Assembly: GCA_028622995.1 (NCBI GenBank)
Contig: JAJQJQ010000029.1
Location: 1,798,001-1,862,000 of the forward strand
Reading direction: 5' to 3'
Source of the DNA: Panagrolaimus kolymaensis
Lineage: Eukaryota; Nematoda; Chromadorea; Rhabditida; Panagrolaimidae
Length of the DNA stretch: 64,000 bases
Position numbers and translations under genes: made by a program. Every line of letters starts with the position of its first letter. Positions within the stretch are counted from its first letter, which is position 1. Positions 12,493 to 25,205 of the stretch are shown piece by piece. Below the pieces are notes generated by a model. That model did not search any database. It was given only the letters and a program-made list of their open reading frames with translations, and was not told where the DNA came from.

Positions 12493-13677
12493 TTCGCTTT
12501 TGTATATCCATTTTCTGTTTTAATGTAATAATGTTGTATTTATGTATGTTAATATTAATAAAAGATGTAATTTGTAAAAAGTAGTTTTATTATCATTTTG
12601 CAGTTTGTGGATCGCTAGGTGTTTGTAAAAGCTTTTTAAAAAAACTTTGTCGCTGACTAAAATTTGTTCTGCTTCACTTCAACCCATCTTCTTACAAAAG
12701 TATTATTAATAACACCCTCAAACTGCTAACTTTTTTGATCCACGATTATGTCGATTTTTTTATCCAGGCTCTTCATTTTAAATTTTTGGCTTGCTTGGTC
12801 GTCGTTCAATAATTTTGATTGCGTTTTTACTTATTTACTATTTTCTCTTTTGCTTTTAAAACTTGAAGATGCTTCTTTTAACCTTTACAAAATAGTTATT
12901 TCATCCAATAGAAATAAAACGACGTATAAAAACTAATGGAAGAGAAGAAAAAGTTAATGGAAATGTGCTCTTATTGGAGTTTGCATGTAAAAAGCATCAA
13001 CGATAGTTTATTAGCTATAGCTTTATGAGTCGCTTTTGTATTTGTCATTAAAGCTTTTGGAATCATCCTTTGTTTTGCTGAATTCCTTTCATTTTGCTGC
13101 TCACTTTGTTTTATTCATGCTTGCTGCAGTTGTAGCCGAGTAAATGGAACAATAATAGCTCAAGCAAATTTATTTATACCTTACATGATTTTCAAACTTC
13201 TAAATACTCGTTTTTCAAACTTTTGAACATTTGCAAGCTGTTTATTGATTTAGCTTAACCCATCCATCCACAATGCCTAAAACTTATGATTATCACCAAG
13301 TTGCATAAGTTTGTGTAGTTTCAAAAAGCAGCTTACAAAACTTTCAAAGGTATATTTGCTTTAGAAAGACTTTACTTTTTTTATCGTTTTCTGAACTCAT
13401 GTTTATCTTAAAAAATGGTGCAGATTGGAGAAGGTAAGTCGATGAAACCATTGGCAAACTTTTGCAACTACAAATGCTACTCCAATTTTAACTACTCATT
13501 CAAAGGCAATGCAAAGCAAGCGTAAAGCAATCTTATCAAACAAAAAAAACCCCAACAACAAAGAAAAAGTGTGAATACATTATGTTAGTTTTATTTATAC
13601 ACGCATACAAAAAATTACATAAACATTAGAAGCTTATAAAAATATCATCTTCTTTTCTTCTTTTTGTTGGATCATGT
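12493..13677. other. intergenic part of the inverted-duplication arm
   Basis: Separates the convergent lectin and claudin-like genes. It aligns along its whole length with 46854-48096 in reverse orientation, at clearly lower identity than the claudin-like gene. Near 13115-13145 it carries the empty site of the small transposon present at 47379-47451. No coding sequence seen. Confidence 0.6.
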
Positions 13678-14643
13678 TCAGACGCAGCAGAAATTACGCA
13701 AGAATGAAACAAGTGCTGAGAGGAAGATGCAAATGAAGTTCAAGACGAGAGCTACACAACAGACCCAAACAGCAAGACCACTATAACCGACAGTTTGATG
13801 ATCTAAAAAAGAATTTATGAATGTATATATTGTACAAAGTTAACCTTACCTGGTGATGATGGAATGGTGAAGTTGTTTTGACCGTAGAAGCCCTTGATTT
13901 TCTCTTTGAAAACTAAAAACAAAAGCATTTTGTAAAAACAAGAAAACTAAAGAAAAAAAGTTCAAAATTAACTAACTAGGGTTGTTATCAGCATTGACAC
14001 CAAAGACGATGATTCCAGAAAGAAGAAAAATAAAAGAAATGGTGCAAGTGACAGGAAGAACCTTCAAGAACCCATGATCGCAGCAACAAGCACAGAACGA
14101 AATGATTGTCCAGATGGTGTTGAAAGTGAGAATCAAAATAGCAATGATGATGAGAACACAGGCCCATGCTCCATATCCCTTTACATGCTCCTAAAGAAAT
14201 CGTCAAATATACAACCAAAAAAAAGTAAAGCATACAATATTTTTTTCATCATTCCAAAGTTCACAGAATCTATGAGTTTTATTGGAGTCTTCTTCTGTTA
14301 GCTTCCATGCAACGGGGTCTTTCTTTTCGAATGCTTTGTCAAATTCAGAATCATAAACCTTTGAACATGCTCCATCAAGACGAATTTTGATTACAGCATC
14401 TTTTTCACTTGTTTTCGTATCAGGAACATAAGGATTGTTAGGAAATGTATGATAAGACCATTCTAAAAAAAGGAATATAAAGATAGCAAAGAAAATACAA
14501 AACACATAAAAGTGGTTTCATAAGAATCATGTAAACCAACAATAAAAAAACATACCATAACTTGGAAGAACACCAATGAGCATGCCTTTAGTTGCAATGA
14601 AGAGGAAGATCAGAGCAGCTTTACCAAGCCAGATGATACACAT
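13678..14643 (-). CDS. four-TM claudin-like membrane protein (238 aa), left copy
   Basis: Exons on the minus strand: 14556-14643, 14236-14462, 13977-14190, 13850-13912, 13678-13802. Helix 1 is WLGKAALIFLFIATKGMLIG. An extracellular loop follows with two cysteines and FCELW, reminiscent of the W...LW..C loop of claudin/PMP22 proteins. Helices 2 and 3 (VLIIIAILILTFNTIW; VTCTISFIFLLSGIIVF) follow, then a second loop, helix 4 (GLAVWVCCVALVLNFICIFL) and a cysteine-ending tail. The upstream ATG at about 14798 lies in another frame that closes before helix 1, so the MCIIW start is preferred. Nearly identical to 45887-46853. Likely a junction or channel-associated membrane protein; the family call is by topology. 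Confidence 0.75.
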
Positions 14644-16312
14644 CTTTGATTTTGAGTTGATGAACGAAGGTTCAAAGCAGGAACAAAATGAAGCACCACG
14701 ATGAGAGAAGCAGCTTTTTCACCAATGAAGAACGACAATGGAACAACCAACCAGCGACACCAACAAAAGTTGAAAATGACGATTAAAAGTGAATCCATTG
14801 AGTATTTATCCTTTTATAGTGTTTTTTCGATCATTCTCTGAAACATGCTAAAATTTATGCAAATTTACAAAAAATGACAACAAAAAAAGGTTTTCTCGCA
14901 ATTTTTTTTGGATGACACGAAAGTGAAAGGAAAAATCAAGCTTTTTCTCAAGGATTTCAAGAAAGCAAAGTAAAACAATGGACATATACGTAGGTAAGAA
15001 AGTAAAAAACAGATATACTTATAATTAGGGAACCAACAAAAGTAATATTCGTATAAAAAATAGAGAAATTTTTTCTCGTAAAAAAGAGTATCATAAATTC
15101 AAAGAAAAAAAAGTTTTTGTTACATAGTTTTTGGCTTTTCTCTTGATTCAAGTAACTTTATCTGAATGTTCTTAAGATAATAGGTTAGTAGTTTTACAGC
15201 CATAAAGAATTAAAGAATCAAGGGATTTGATGAGGATAAAATTTGTTGTTTGAAGATTGTTAGATTCATAGATATTAGAAATTTTTTTGATAACAAAGCT
15301 TATTACTTTTTTTTGAAAGGTGTTCATCACGATGTTTGGCATAATGGACATTTCCAATCACCGTAAACTTTTGTTTTTGAGTGCTTTTTTCTTCGATCAA
15401 AAAAAATTCATGATTGAAGTCGAATGGAATCCTTTTATATATGACCATTTTTTGTTGCTTCCAGTATTTTATCCATAAAATCACAGACATGCCATAGCTT
15501 GATAACTCTTTAAATTATTTATTGATGTCGGATATTATGCTATTCAATTCACAGTTGTTCCTCCTATTTTATTTTTCATTGTTTAGTTGATTGAAATAAC
15601 CTAAGCCAAAAAAATTAATCATACATTCTTTTTTATGTATTTTATTTTATCCAAAGTTTTATTGCTTTAAAAGGTTTTGTTTTGCGATAACCAAGCTTTT
15701 TTGAAACTGGTGGTTTCTAATATCGTTGATTTTGTATGTATTTGTTATTGTGGCGTTAAAATTTTTTTTGTAAATTATCATAAAAGATGAAATCTGTTTT
15801 AAAAAACTTTGTTTTTGAAGCTTTGTCTAAAGTATGCAACAACGAATATGGATGATCAATCATACCATAACTCACAAGATAGGTTTGCTTTGGAATTAAA
15901 TGAAAACGCGTTCGTCACTCGGTTGCGCATTGATTCATTTTTTTTGTTGCACCTTTCCTATTGTGCATGGGATGGCAGCATTATTAGCGAGGCAAATTTT
16001 GTCAATCAATGTCTCTTCAATAATAGTCAACTTTTTTTATTCTGCTTTTTATTTGCCATTACAAGAAAAAAAAAAGAGTTCATTGATTTTTATATATTTT
16101 TTTGTTGGGTCATTCATTCATTAGTTTACTGACGACGACATATTACTTAAGTGAATGCCTTAAGAGAAATTAATATTTTCCTAGAAAGATTAGTGAATGC
16201 AATAACAAAAAATTTTTGTGTATTCCAAACCTAAAATAATTCTTCTTCTTTCTTTTTTTTGGTGCCTGTTTACATACCTTTTTTTTATAGATATTAATTT
16301 GAAAGATTAATT
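14644..16312. other. upstream region of claudin-like gene, arm end and spacer; no gene seen
   Basis: Up to about 15835 this is duplicated at 44930-45886, apart from about 250 bp near 14950-15205 found only here. Beyond 15835 it is unique A+T-rich sequence. Short frames around 15809-16132 have no recognisable domain and are not called. Confidence 0.5.
14810..14818 (-). promoter_or_regulatory. TATA box of the left claudin-like gene
   Basis: Reads TATAAAAGG on the minus strand, 167 bp before the ATG at 14643. The same element at the same distance precedes the right copy (45712-45720). This implies a 5' UTR of about 130-140 nt. Confidence 0.5.
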
Positions 16313-17372
16313 ATGAATAATAATAGCCTTCATCAATATACGTTTGATTCCCCGCGTCCTCAAAACTTTTCACTTCCACGAAACTTTGTTTATAATCTCA
16401 ATAAAAATCCATGCTCATCAAAAGGTTATGAAAAACTTCAAAAAACGTGCAAATATTTTTATTCTGAAAATCCTATAATTATCATAGAAAGTTTAAATGA
16501 TTTAAGTGAAGAATGGATGATTCAATTTTCTCACACTGGAAAAGAAATAAAAATTCGAGCTAAAGAAGTATTTTTAAATCCACGAAAGCCATATAAAATT
16601 TGGCTAACATTTCGATTAGATTTGTATAAAATGAGAATAGCAAAAATATTACATAAAACTTATAAATTTCATCCAAAATCTATCAGAATTCAATCACGAA
16701 TTCTTGATTATAATGAACTTTTAAATTTGTCTTTATCTCCTTATATTACATGTATTTGTTTTGATAATACAAATGTAATAGATTCCTACGACGACGACAA
16801 AAGCATAGTTCCAATTGAAGATATATTTGGACTTTTTCGAAAAATTAATGATTTTGAATGGTATGTTTAATTTTTTGGGGTTTTATGAATCAGTCGACTT
16901 TAATTTAAAAAACTCTTTTGAGATTCATCGAAACTTTTAGTAAAAAAAGGATTCTGGGGTTTTGGGGCTCCAAATTGCTAAAAAAAATAACCATAAAATT
17001 CTTTTAGCACCGGATTCATGGAAACTCCAGTAACAAGCATGACAGTAAAGATGCTTCTTAAAAATGTTAATTTTAAAAATATTAAAAGATTTATTATAAA
17101 AAATGTTCGAGAAGTATTTGATTTTGCCACATTTTCCGAATTTATGAAAGTTAGTTTATTTTTTCTTGGAATTTTTTCATTCGCACAAACTTGTTTAAAA
17201 ATTAATTTATTTTTTATTTCAGAAAAATACGCAAACATATTTTTCTTTAAGCTTTACTGGTCATCTCTCAGATAATTATAAAGCTCAACTTCATTTGTTT
17301 CGTGAATGGATGGTTAAAAATAAGAATTTATATAAACAATATTATAGCCGCCTTCCAAATATTACATTTTAA
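16313..17372 (+). CDS. F-box-like protein of a local nematode family (279 aa)
   Basis: Exons 16313-16860, 17008-17149, 17223-17372. The N-terminus has an F-box-like pattern: FSLPRNFVYNLN, then KGYEKLQKTCKYFYSE. Repeating hydrophobic and IRIQ/IKRFIIKNV segments follow, as in the FTH/leucine-rich-type C-terminal regions of nematode F-box proteins. The last exon follows a phase-0 junction after FSEFMK and contains LSDNYK, matching the gene at 24023. It is shorter than its relatives in the middle and has an extra intron (16861-17007). Likely an SCF ubiquitin-ligase substrate adaptor; the F-box assignment is by pattern, not a full motif match. Confidence 0.65.
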
Positions 17373-17714
17373 TGGTTATATCCAGAAATTAATGAATCCA
17401 TTTCAAAGTTACATATTTGAGCCGCAATCAGCTTTTTTTAAATAAACTTTTTTCTTTTCTTTTTTGAACTTTGTTATTCTTTTTAAAATTATTTTATTAG
17501 TGAACGTTCATTGATTTATGATTAGCAAAATTTTTGTTATAATAAGAGAATGACATCATTACTTCTTTTTTTTGTTATTCAAACAATTAACTTATTTTGT
17601 CTATTTTTAAATTGAAAAGATTTGCGTTTTTTGTTTGATTTTGATAAAATTGTTTCTTAATTTCTACAAAAAAGTATAAAAATATATATTTATTAAAACA
17701 AAGAACAACAGTAA

Positions 17715-19413
17715 TTATGTTTTTGTGACAACAACATTACCCAAAGGATTTTCCCATGAATTTTTTAATGAAACAAAATGAACATCTATTTCTCGAGGAG
17801 CAATGGATACAGTGGTGGATTTGGATCTTCCACGACTTGATGAAGAATATCGAGATAATTTCCATCGATATAAAATGGCAGCGGTTTGAGAAAATGTGAA
17901 AAGTGCAAAAACCTGAAGAAAAAAAAGTAAAAATAAACAGATTTAAGAATTTCCAAAGAAATAAGTTTTAACCCATAAAAAAATTTTTGGAGTTATTTTT
18001 ATGGAAAATCCCAAGCCGAAAATTTAAAAAATTTTTGCTTTAAAACAAACTCAATTTTTTTCAACAAAAAAAATCCCTCAAAAAATAATAAATAAAAGAA
18101 GCTTACAACTTGAAAAGCAATAATATTTTGACGAATAGATACATCTGCCACATAAAAATATACCAAAAGTACTAAATTGCAAGTCAAAGATAAAACACAA
18201 CTCGTGATAATAAAAGGTAAAATAATTCTCATATATCGAATATTTTCATTTACTTGATACCTTTCAGCCAAGGATAGCCTTTTGAAAGCGCTTTTAGCTT
18301 TCATGGAGGTGTTCCAATAATGTAACAACGAAGAGGTCTAAAAATAAATAAATATTTTATTATTTTATTGAAATTTTTTTGAAGTCAAAAGAAGAAAAGT
18401 AAGTTAAAAACTTACAAATATGGCGAAGATATCTAAAATTCCCAAAATAATGCACATATATCGAGGATAAAGAGTGTAATAATTTTTTAATAGAAATACA
18501 AATAATGCTGGAAATAAATGCTGAAAAAAGGAAAAAAAATAGACTTTTTGTTAGCATGGAAATGAAAAAAGGAAAATTAAAAAATTGAAAATTTATTCGT
18601 TTCGGTAGAGTAATTCGTTTGATAGTGAGTATTTCCAGTTTTACTGTGTCTTATTAAAATAGGATTAAAAAAGCATAATTTTAGCATTTTTGAAATTTGT
18701 TTTGTTGTTCCTTATTTATCTTTAAAATTGTTAGAAGCATAAGTAAAAATGATAAAATTAAAACAAAGTTTCAAACTTCGATGTTCGCAGATTTTTCGAT
18801 TTATTTTTATTTTGAGCTTTAATTCATTTTTTTTTGATTCTATTTATTTGAATTACAATCAAAAATTGCTATAAAAAAGTGCGATTTTATAATTTCTGTT
18901 CACAAATTTGGGAAATAAAAGAAAGTTTTCGAAGGACATCAAAATTTTGTCTGCTTTAAAGCATTTTCCCAAATTTTCATAACTAAATTTATTTTTTGTT
19001 AAATGTGCCATTTAATTTATCACCCATTTGCTTACCTCAAAAGTAATAATAACAAAATTATACCAAAATCTTTGACTTTCTTCATATTTTTTTAAGAATA
19101 ATGTTGCATAAAAGCGATCAAAAATAAAAATAATAAATAAAAATCGAATTTTCATTAAAGCATAAAGCAAACAATAATTAACCCATCTGCCCGAGATGGA
19201 TAAAAATTTTTCTAACATTATTGCAATAATTATATATACTATTTGGGTTATCGCTGATAATCCAATTCCTTCCAATGCGAGAAGGTGAAGAATTCGAACG
19301 GATTTATAATACATTTTAAGGACGGGTTTAGTAAATAAAATAATTACAGAAAATGCAATTAAATTTAATAATATTGAAAAATATAATATTCCTTCTTCGA
19401 TTGGTTGCAACAT
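17715..19413 (-). CDS. seven-TM chemoreceptor, Sre/Srab-type (303 aa)
   Basis: Minus-strand exons 19036-19413, 18416-18520, 18107-18337, 17715-17912, all phase 0. Seven hydrophobic segments are spread over the four exons. After helix 3 it reads DRFYATLFLKKYEESQRFW, close to the ER.FAT.F..DYE motif of nematode Sre receptors. Before helix 6 it has LAERYQVNENIRYMRIILPF, matching the YQ..EN motif of the Sra-superfamily. The tail is short and Ser/Arg-rich. It is a probable G-protein-coupled chemoreceptor of ciliated neurons. The second intron from the 3' end is 194 bp and the first is 515 bp. Ligand unknown. Confidence 0.8.
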
Positions 19414-21907
19414 TTTTATTTTTCAAAAAAAAAATTCAAATTCAAATTTTAAATCTAAGTTTAAAAGCTAAAAAAATAACTAAGAAAACGTTGAGTTCAA
19501 ATGAATAAAATATGAATGACTAAATTTCCAACTTTTTTGTATTAAAAAATAAAATATAAAAATGAAGTCATGAGTTTTTATTATTTGCTGCTGCTTTTGC
19601 TATTGTTGAATATAAAAATATTATGCCATCCGGTAATTAAACAATTTTAAATAGATGAAAGTTCGATGGAATAAAAGATTTTTTAATTGCATAAAAATTG
19701 CAAAGAAGACTTGCAAAGAAAAAATAATAATAAAAGCAATTATGAGGTAATTTTATTTTTATTTTTCATAGACAATAATTGTTCATAAAAATAAAAAAAA
19801 AACTCAAGTTTAAAAATTATAAAAATAATATAATTTTCAAGTCTTTTTTAATGAATTTAAGTAACAATGATCAGTCAGCTAGAAGAATCTTTCAAAAAAT
19901 TTTAAAGAATACTATTTGGCTACAAAAGAAAAATAATAAATAATTTTACACAATGCAAATAACTACTAACAATAAAATGCATGCGTCAAATTTAAAAAAA
20001 ATATTGATACTGTATTACTAAAATGTTGCTACCATATTTTTTATTTTTTAAACTTTCTAAAAATTTTGCACTCCATGTTTTAATCGAAGTCTTTTTTGTT
20101 GCATTTTTATTAAATATTAAAACTTTAAAATAATAGCTTTAAAAATATTTTGGTATCTTTTAATGGTTTCTTTTTCTTCAAGTATTTTTTTCTTATTCAA
20201 TATTTTAAACTCTAAAATTTTTTTTGTTTTTGATATTTTACGAGACACCCACAATTTCTTTCTTATAAAATTTTAGGCTATTTACCAACGATTATTATCC
20301 ATATTCAATGATGCTATAATTACACACATTTCAAAAATGACGGCATAAACCCTTCTCTTTTTTTTTACAAATTCAGACAAAAAGAATCCAGATTTCTGAG
20401 CAGAAAGATATTTTTAGAAAAAATGTTAAAATACTATTTTTTTTTTCTTCAGAACTACAACGATGAAAAAAAAGAGTTATTTTCTGCCTCCTCCATTTTT
20501 TTTAAATTTACACCTGTTTCCTTCTATTTATTTATTTAAGTTTTTTTTTCACAATGTAAATATTTGTTTGTAAGTACGCTACACTTATTAAAAACATTGA
20601 AATAATGAAAACAAAACTACAGTTTTTGTGACCTAAAAGCATTTTAAAAAGGTGAAAAAAGAAAAGATATTTAAAGGTATCATTTAATTAATAAACATGT
20701 GTGTAAAATAAAAAAAGCAAGCTGACTCTAAACTCAATGGCGAAAGGCAGTAAAAATTTCAAACGCGGAAGCTGTAAAAAAAAACAAAAATAAATGCAGC
20801 CCTTAATTTTTTTTTTGATACCTTTTTCATAGAAAGTATCAAATGTTTTTTACTTTCCTTGCTTTTTTTAATTTTACTAAAATATTTATTTTTTTTACTG
20901 AGGCGATAAAAATTTTGGAGATAAAAATATTACCGCTTTGGCAAATTTCCATTAATAACAAAAATTTTTACTTTTTCCCATGACAATGAGAACCAAAGAT
21001 TATTCCAAAAAATCGAGAGGGAAAAAAAGAGAACTTTTATAAGAATTGACGTTCATTTTAATTTTTTTCTAAAATACTAAAATATATAATACTTTTTCAC
21101 ATGAATATTTTTTTGAAGTTTAAAGTTTAAAAACCAAGCTTTTTTCCCACCATATTTTTCAAGAATATGTTTATTTTTTTTATAAAACAATAAAAGACTG
21201 AGTATTTTCTAAAAATTTTTTTTTTGCTTGTAAAAAGTTATAGTTTTTTTTCCTAGAAATTATTCAATCGAGAACTTTGATTACCTTATATAAAAAGGGT
21301 TTTGAAGCTTTACAATTTTTCGAATGCCATGGGTGCAACAAAAAAATAAAATTTCTTTTAGCTATAAAAACAGACATGTTATTTAATATCTTTGCTAGTC
21401 ATAGAAAAGTGAAAGCGCTCATTCCTTTATTTTTTCCAAGAAATTAGACAAAGCTTACTGTAGATTTGAAAAAAAAAGAGAGACATGGAGTGGAGCCTAT
21501 TTTTAGGATTATTTTAGAACACTTTAAAATTTTTTTTAGTTTATTGAAAAGGAATTGGAAAGTTTTGGCTACAAACTTTTTTGAACTTTACTGATTTTTT
21601 AATCTTTCTTTATTTCGTGTATTCTTTTTTCATTGAAACATTTAATTATAAAAACTGCAAAAATCATAACGTTGTCTGCTTTTTAATTCCGCTTTAAATA
21701 TTTTAATAATAATTCATAAAAAATACTTTACTTTTTAGTTAATTGAATTACTCGAAAAAAATGTTACATTTAAATATTAAAAAAAGAATTATTTAAATTT
21801 AAATTTGAATACTTACATATAAAATTATTTGAAATCAACAAAACAAATTCACGAAAAATTAAATTTCTTTATTTGTTTTTTCTATTAAAAAATTTTTTTT
21901 ATTTGCG
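19414..21907. other. 2.5-kb intergenic region, no gene seen
   Basis: Strongly A+T-rich between divergent receptor genes. A good TATA-like string (TATATAAAAAGG) lies near 21288, about 610 bp before the receptor ATG at 21908, but no exon was found between them. No tRNA, repeat array or conserved coding segment recognised. Confidence 0.5.
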
Positions 21908-23311
21908 ATGGTGGCGATTGAAAATTTAATTACTTGGTCTGCATTTACCGTAATGTTCACAGCTCGAACCATCGAAGCCTTGCTTGCAATATTTTTGATA
22001 TCAAATTTTTTTAAACGCACTTCAAAATTTAAATCTGCGTATTTCATATTTTTATGCATTGGTTATTTTTTGGATGTAATATTTGGGTTATTTGAAACTG
22101 AAGATAAATTTTATCCAACTAATACTACTTGGATGATATTATTATATTTGGAATGGTATTTCACTATATTTGTACCAATTTTAAATACTTTATTAGCAAT
22201 TAATCGATGCACAGCTATTTTATTACCATTTCGACAAGATCGGGTAAAGTCATTCAAAAAAACTGAGGATTAATAAAATAAATTCTATAATACTAAAACT
22301 AATTTCTCATCCAAAAAATTTTTTGGCAACTCTCTTTGCTAAATTTCATTATTTTTAGTTTTACAAACTATTTTTTTGAAGCAAGTATCCATAATGAAAT
22401 TTCAACATATTTGTATGAAAAAGCGATTAAGGTTTCCAACAATTTTTACAAATTTTTCTAAAACAAAAACTTATTTATTTATTTTTTTGTTGCTTTCATT
22501 ACAAAAAAATCTAAAAATTTACTGGGAGGAACTTCACTACTAAAAAACATGTCTTGGTTAAGAAAAAAAGTGCCCACGGAAATATACAATACATTTAAAA
22601 ACAAAATCATAATTAAAGAATTCATGCTTGGGCCAAATTACAAAATTAATTCTGTGTTAATATATATTTATAAAATTAAAAAGAAGAAAAAAACTCCTCC
22701 ATTTGAATTTATATTTTATTAAATTTCTCATGTTTTTTTTTTAATTACAGATATGGTCAAAATCTCGAACATGGATTGCATCCATTTTCCTTCTATCCTC
22801 ACCCTTAATTATTGATGGGTATCGTTTAGCCGATCTCATTATTAATATGGACGACGAGCATGTTCTCAATTTTTATGAAGGTTACATAATTCGAGGAGTG
22901 ATTGAAAATGCAATTTTAACTTTATTTACTTTATTAATCGTAATTTTTACAATATTTAAATCAAAAAATTTAACTTATTCTGTGATTGCTAAAACTGAAA
23001 AATGGCTTATTTTTCAAGCATTACTCTCTGGAATTATGATTTCCATTGGTTATGTTGCATGTTATTATGCGGCCACTCACATGGCAGACGAGGCTGCAAC
23101 TAAAATTGGTTTAGGCCTTTGCAGTATTATATATCATTTTCACACATATTCCATCATTGGAATTCATTTCATTTTTAGTCCAAGATATCGAAAAGCTTTC
23201 GTTAATTTTTATACAAAAAATTTTTTATTTTTAAGAAAAAAAGATTCAACAAGCGTTGTAAAGATTATTGTTACTTTAAATAATTATGAAAAAAGGAGTC
23301 GATTTGCTTAA
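21908..23311 (+). CDS. seven-TM chemoreceptor-like protein, Srg-superfamily type (298 aa)
   Basis: Exons 21908-22243 and 22751-23311. The intron sits exactly where the sister gene at 9719 has it, but is 507 bp instead of 61 bp. The shared core is NRCTAILLPFRQDR then IWSKSRTWIASIF, SPLIIDGY, YEGYIIRGVIENAIL and HFIFSPRYRKAF. Seven hydrophobic segments; probable chemosensory GPCR. The two genes now flank the left inverted-duplication arm, so they were probably tandem neighbours before the lectin/claudin block was inserted between them, though the reverse order of events cannot be excluded. Confidence 0.75.
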
Positions 23312-23751
23312 ATATTTTTTAATGTCTTTTTTTTTAAATTTTAATAAATATAAAAGTTTTCTTAAATAAATAAAAGATTAATAAATTATTAAAATTTTTG
23401 AAAATTGCCATAAATTTAAATTAAATAATTTGAAGGAAAATGTTGTCATATTCAGTAATACTTTTGTCAATCAAACATAAAAAACTTCGCTTTGTCAAGC
23501 AAAAACAGCTCAGAACGTCGGATGGCAGAAAAGCTTTCAAATTTGAAACAGGTCACTCTCGCTTATAACTAGCCCGACTCAAGATGAAATTTTTTAGGGC
23601 CTATCTTCCTTATTTTTTCAGTTTGCACCTTTTTGTTTTTGTTTGTCTTTCACCAACAAGCAAGCAGGAAAGCAAAAAAATCGATAAGGTTTTCCGTGTT
23701 TATTTGTTGGTAAAAACAAAAATCACATTTCATTTCATTTCATTTCATCGC

Positions 23752-23969
23752 CAGTGTGACGCTTTTTTATTTTTTCGCCTCCGCCTCCGCCTCCACCTCC
23801 GGAGGCGGAGGCGCCTCCGGAGGCGTTGGAGGCGCCTCCGGAGGCGCGGAGGCGATAAAAATACGTTAGTTTTTCAAAAGATCGCCTCCACCTCCGCCTC
23901 CGCCTCCGGAGGTGGAGGCGCCTCCGGAGGCGATGGAGGCGCCTCCGGAGGCGGAGGCGTGTCACACTG
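23752..23969. mobile_element. 218-bp GC-rich palindromic miniature transposon, hAT-like ends
   Basis: The ends are CAGTGTGAC and its inverse GTCACACTG. A perfect 8-bp target duplication TTCATCGC lies at 23744-23751 and 23970-23977. The interior is almost wholly GCCTCC/GGAGGC hexamers in nested inverted order around a 28-bp A+T core near 23855, a striking contrast with the A+T-rich surroundings. CA..TG-type ends with 8-bp duplications fit hAT-superfamily MITEs. No coding capacity: open frames here are Arg- or Gly-repeat artefacts. It lies 53 bp before the ATG of the F-box-like gene at 24023 and may affect its promoter. Confidence 0.85.
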
Positions 23970-24022
23970 TTCATCGCCATATATTTTTGTTCTTTTTTCT
24001 GATAATTTTGTAATTTAGAATA

Positions 24023-25015
24023 ATGGATAATCAAGTGGTTGCTGCTTCTCCACCTTTAATTTCAAATTATTCAAATTTTCCAAAAATTCAAATCTTTTCA
24101 CTTCCCAAAGATACTATTTATTATATTTTAAATAATCTTGTATCTTCGAAAGTTTATGAAAAACTTATAAAAACATGCAAATATTTTTTTCTTAAAAAAT
24201 CTGTTATTTCCATTGGTGATTTAAGTTTTAATCATTTACACCTAGAATGGTGTATTCGAAAAGTAAATGGATTCCAACAACCATTATTAAATCGAAAAAG
24301 TAAAAAACTTCCTGAAAAACTATGGTTTATTGGTTATATAGGATTTTCAATTGGAAATCATGGAAAATATTCGGGTGCTTCTTCACTTATTCCAAAAATA
24401 TATCGATGTGATATAACTCAATTGGATTTATGTGATCAAATTTTAATTATCGATGAATTTGAAATTTTTATTTCCTCTGGACTTCTTCAAAATTTTACAT
24501 TTTTTAATTCATTTATTAAAAACTTAGATGAATCCATTGTTCCAATACAAAATTTAATTGAAAAACTTCCAAATATTAAATATTTTAAATGTTTGAATTA
24601 TGACGAAGAACGAATTCATTTAATTACATCGGAAACAGCTAAAGCTTTGATTGAAATTCCACATTTTAATAGTTTGGAAACTTTTATCATCGAAAATGCT
24701 CCAGAAATTTTTAATTTTATCACATTTTTAAGTGGAGTAAAAGTAAGTTAAAAATTTTACATTTAAACTTTTCCGAATATTACAGTATTTAAAAATTTTT
24801 AGAAACCAACTAAAATGAATATTTCACTTGTGTATGATAATCAACTTTCTGATAATTATAAACTTAAAATAAATGATTTTGTTGATGACTTAATTGCTAT
24901 TTGGCCAAATGAAAATCGAACTCCATATCTTTATTTTTTTGGGATGAACCGCGACGTCGTTATTGAAAAATTAATACGGTTACGTGGATTAGAACTTGTT
25001 TCATCAACACACTGA
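24023..25015 (+). CDS. F-box-like protein of a local nematode family (310 aa)
   Basis: Exons 24023-24742 and 24803-25015. N-terminal F-box-like pattern: FSLPKDTIYYILNNLV, KVYEKLIKTCKYFFLK. Then come a region with SLIPKIYRCDIT and a repeat-like C-terminal half (LIEKLPNIKYFKCLNYDEE, ALIEIPHFNSLETFIIENAPEI). The junction after GVK is phase 0, as in the other members. Closest to 61156, with the same IPKIYRCDIT block. A 3' splice acceptor (AATTTAG) ends at 24018, four bases before the ATG, suggesting trans-splicing. Likely ubiquitin-ligase adaptor by analogy; the function is unproven. Confidence 0.7.
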
Positions 25016-25205
25016 AAAAAAAGTATGATAAAAACCTTTTTAGTATTTTTTTTTTATGTATGTTGTTATTACTTTACTATTTTGAATTTAATCAAGCTCC
25101 AAACAACAACGAAAAATTTTTTAAAATTTATTTCATTTATTATATTTACAATGTTTTCTTTCTTGTTGTTTTATATCATAAATTTAAAAAAAAATTATAT
25201 TTAAC

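Larger units (their letters stand above)
11010..15835 (+). repeat. left arm of a ~4.7-kb inverted duplication
   Basis: This stretch matches the reverse complement of about 44930-49620 from before the lectin start through the claudin-like gene and its upstream region. Matching landmarks: lectin stop 12492 to 48097; claudin-like ATG 14643 to 45887; the GCTTTGTCTAAA end near 15830 to TTTAGACAAAG near 44935. Identity is near complete over the claudin-like gene, introns included. By eye it is roughly 80% in the 12.5-13.6 kb flank and mixed over the lectin. The left arm has about 250 bp extra near 14950-15205. Outer boundaries are approximate. Confidence 0.85.

Noticed and set aside
23584..24034. 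Long open frames on both strands encoding Arg-rich and Ser/Gly-rich repeats
   Set aside because: They are produced by the GGAGGC hexamers of the miniature transposon at 23752-23969; no domain, start context or splice support.
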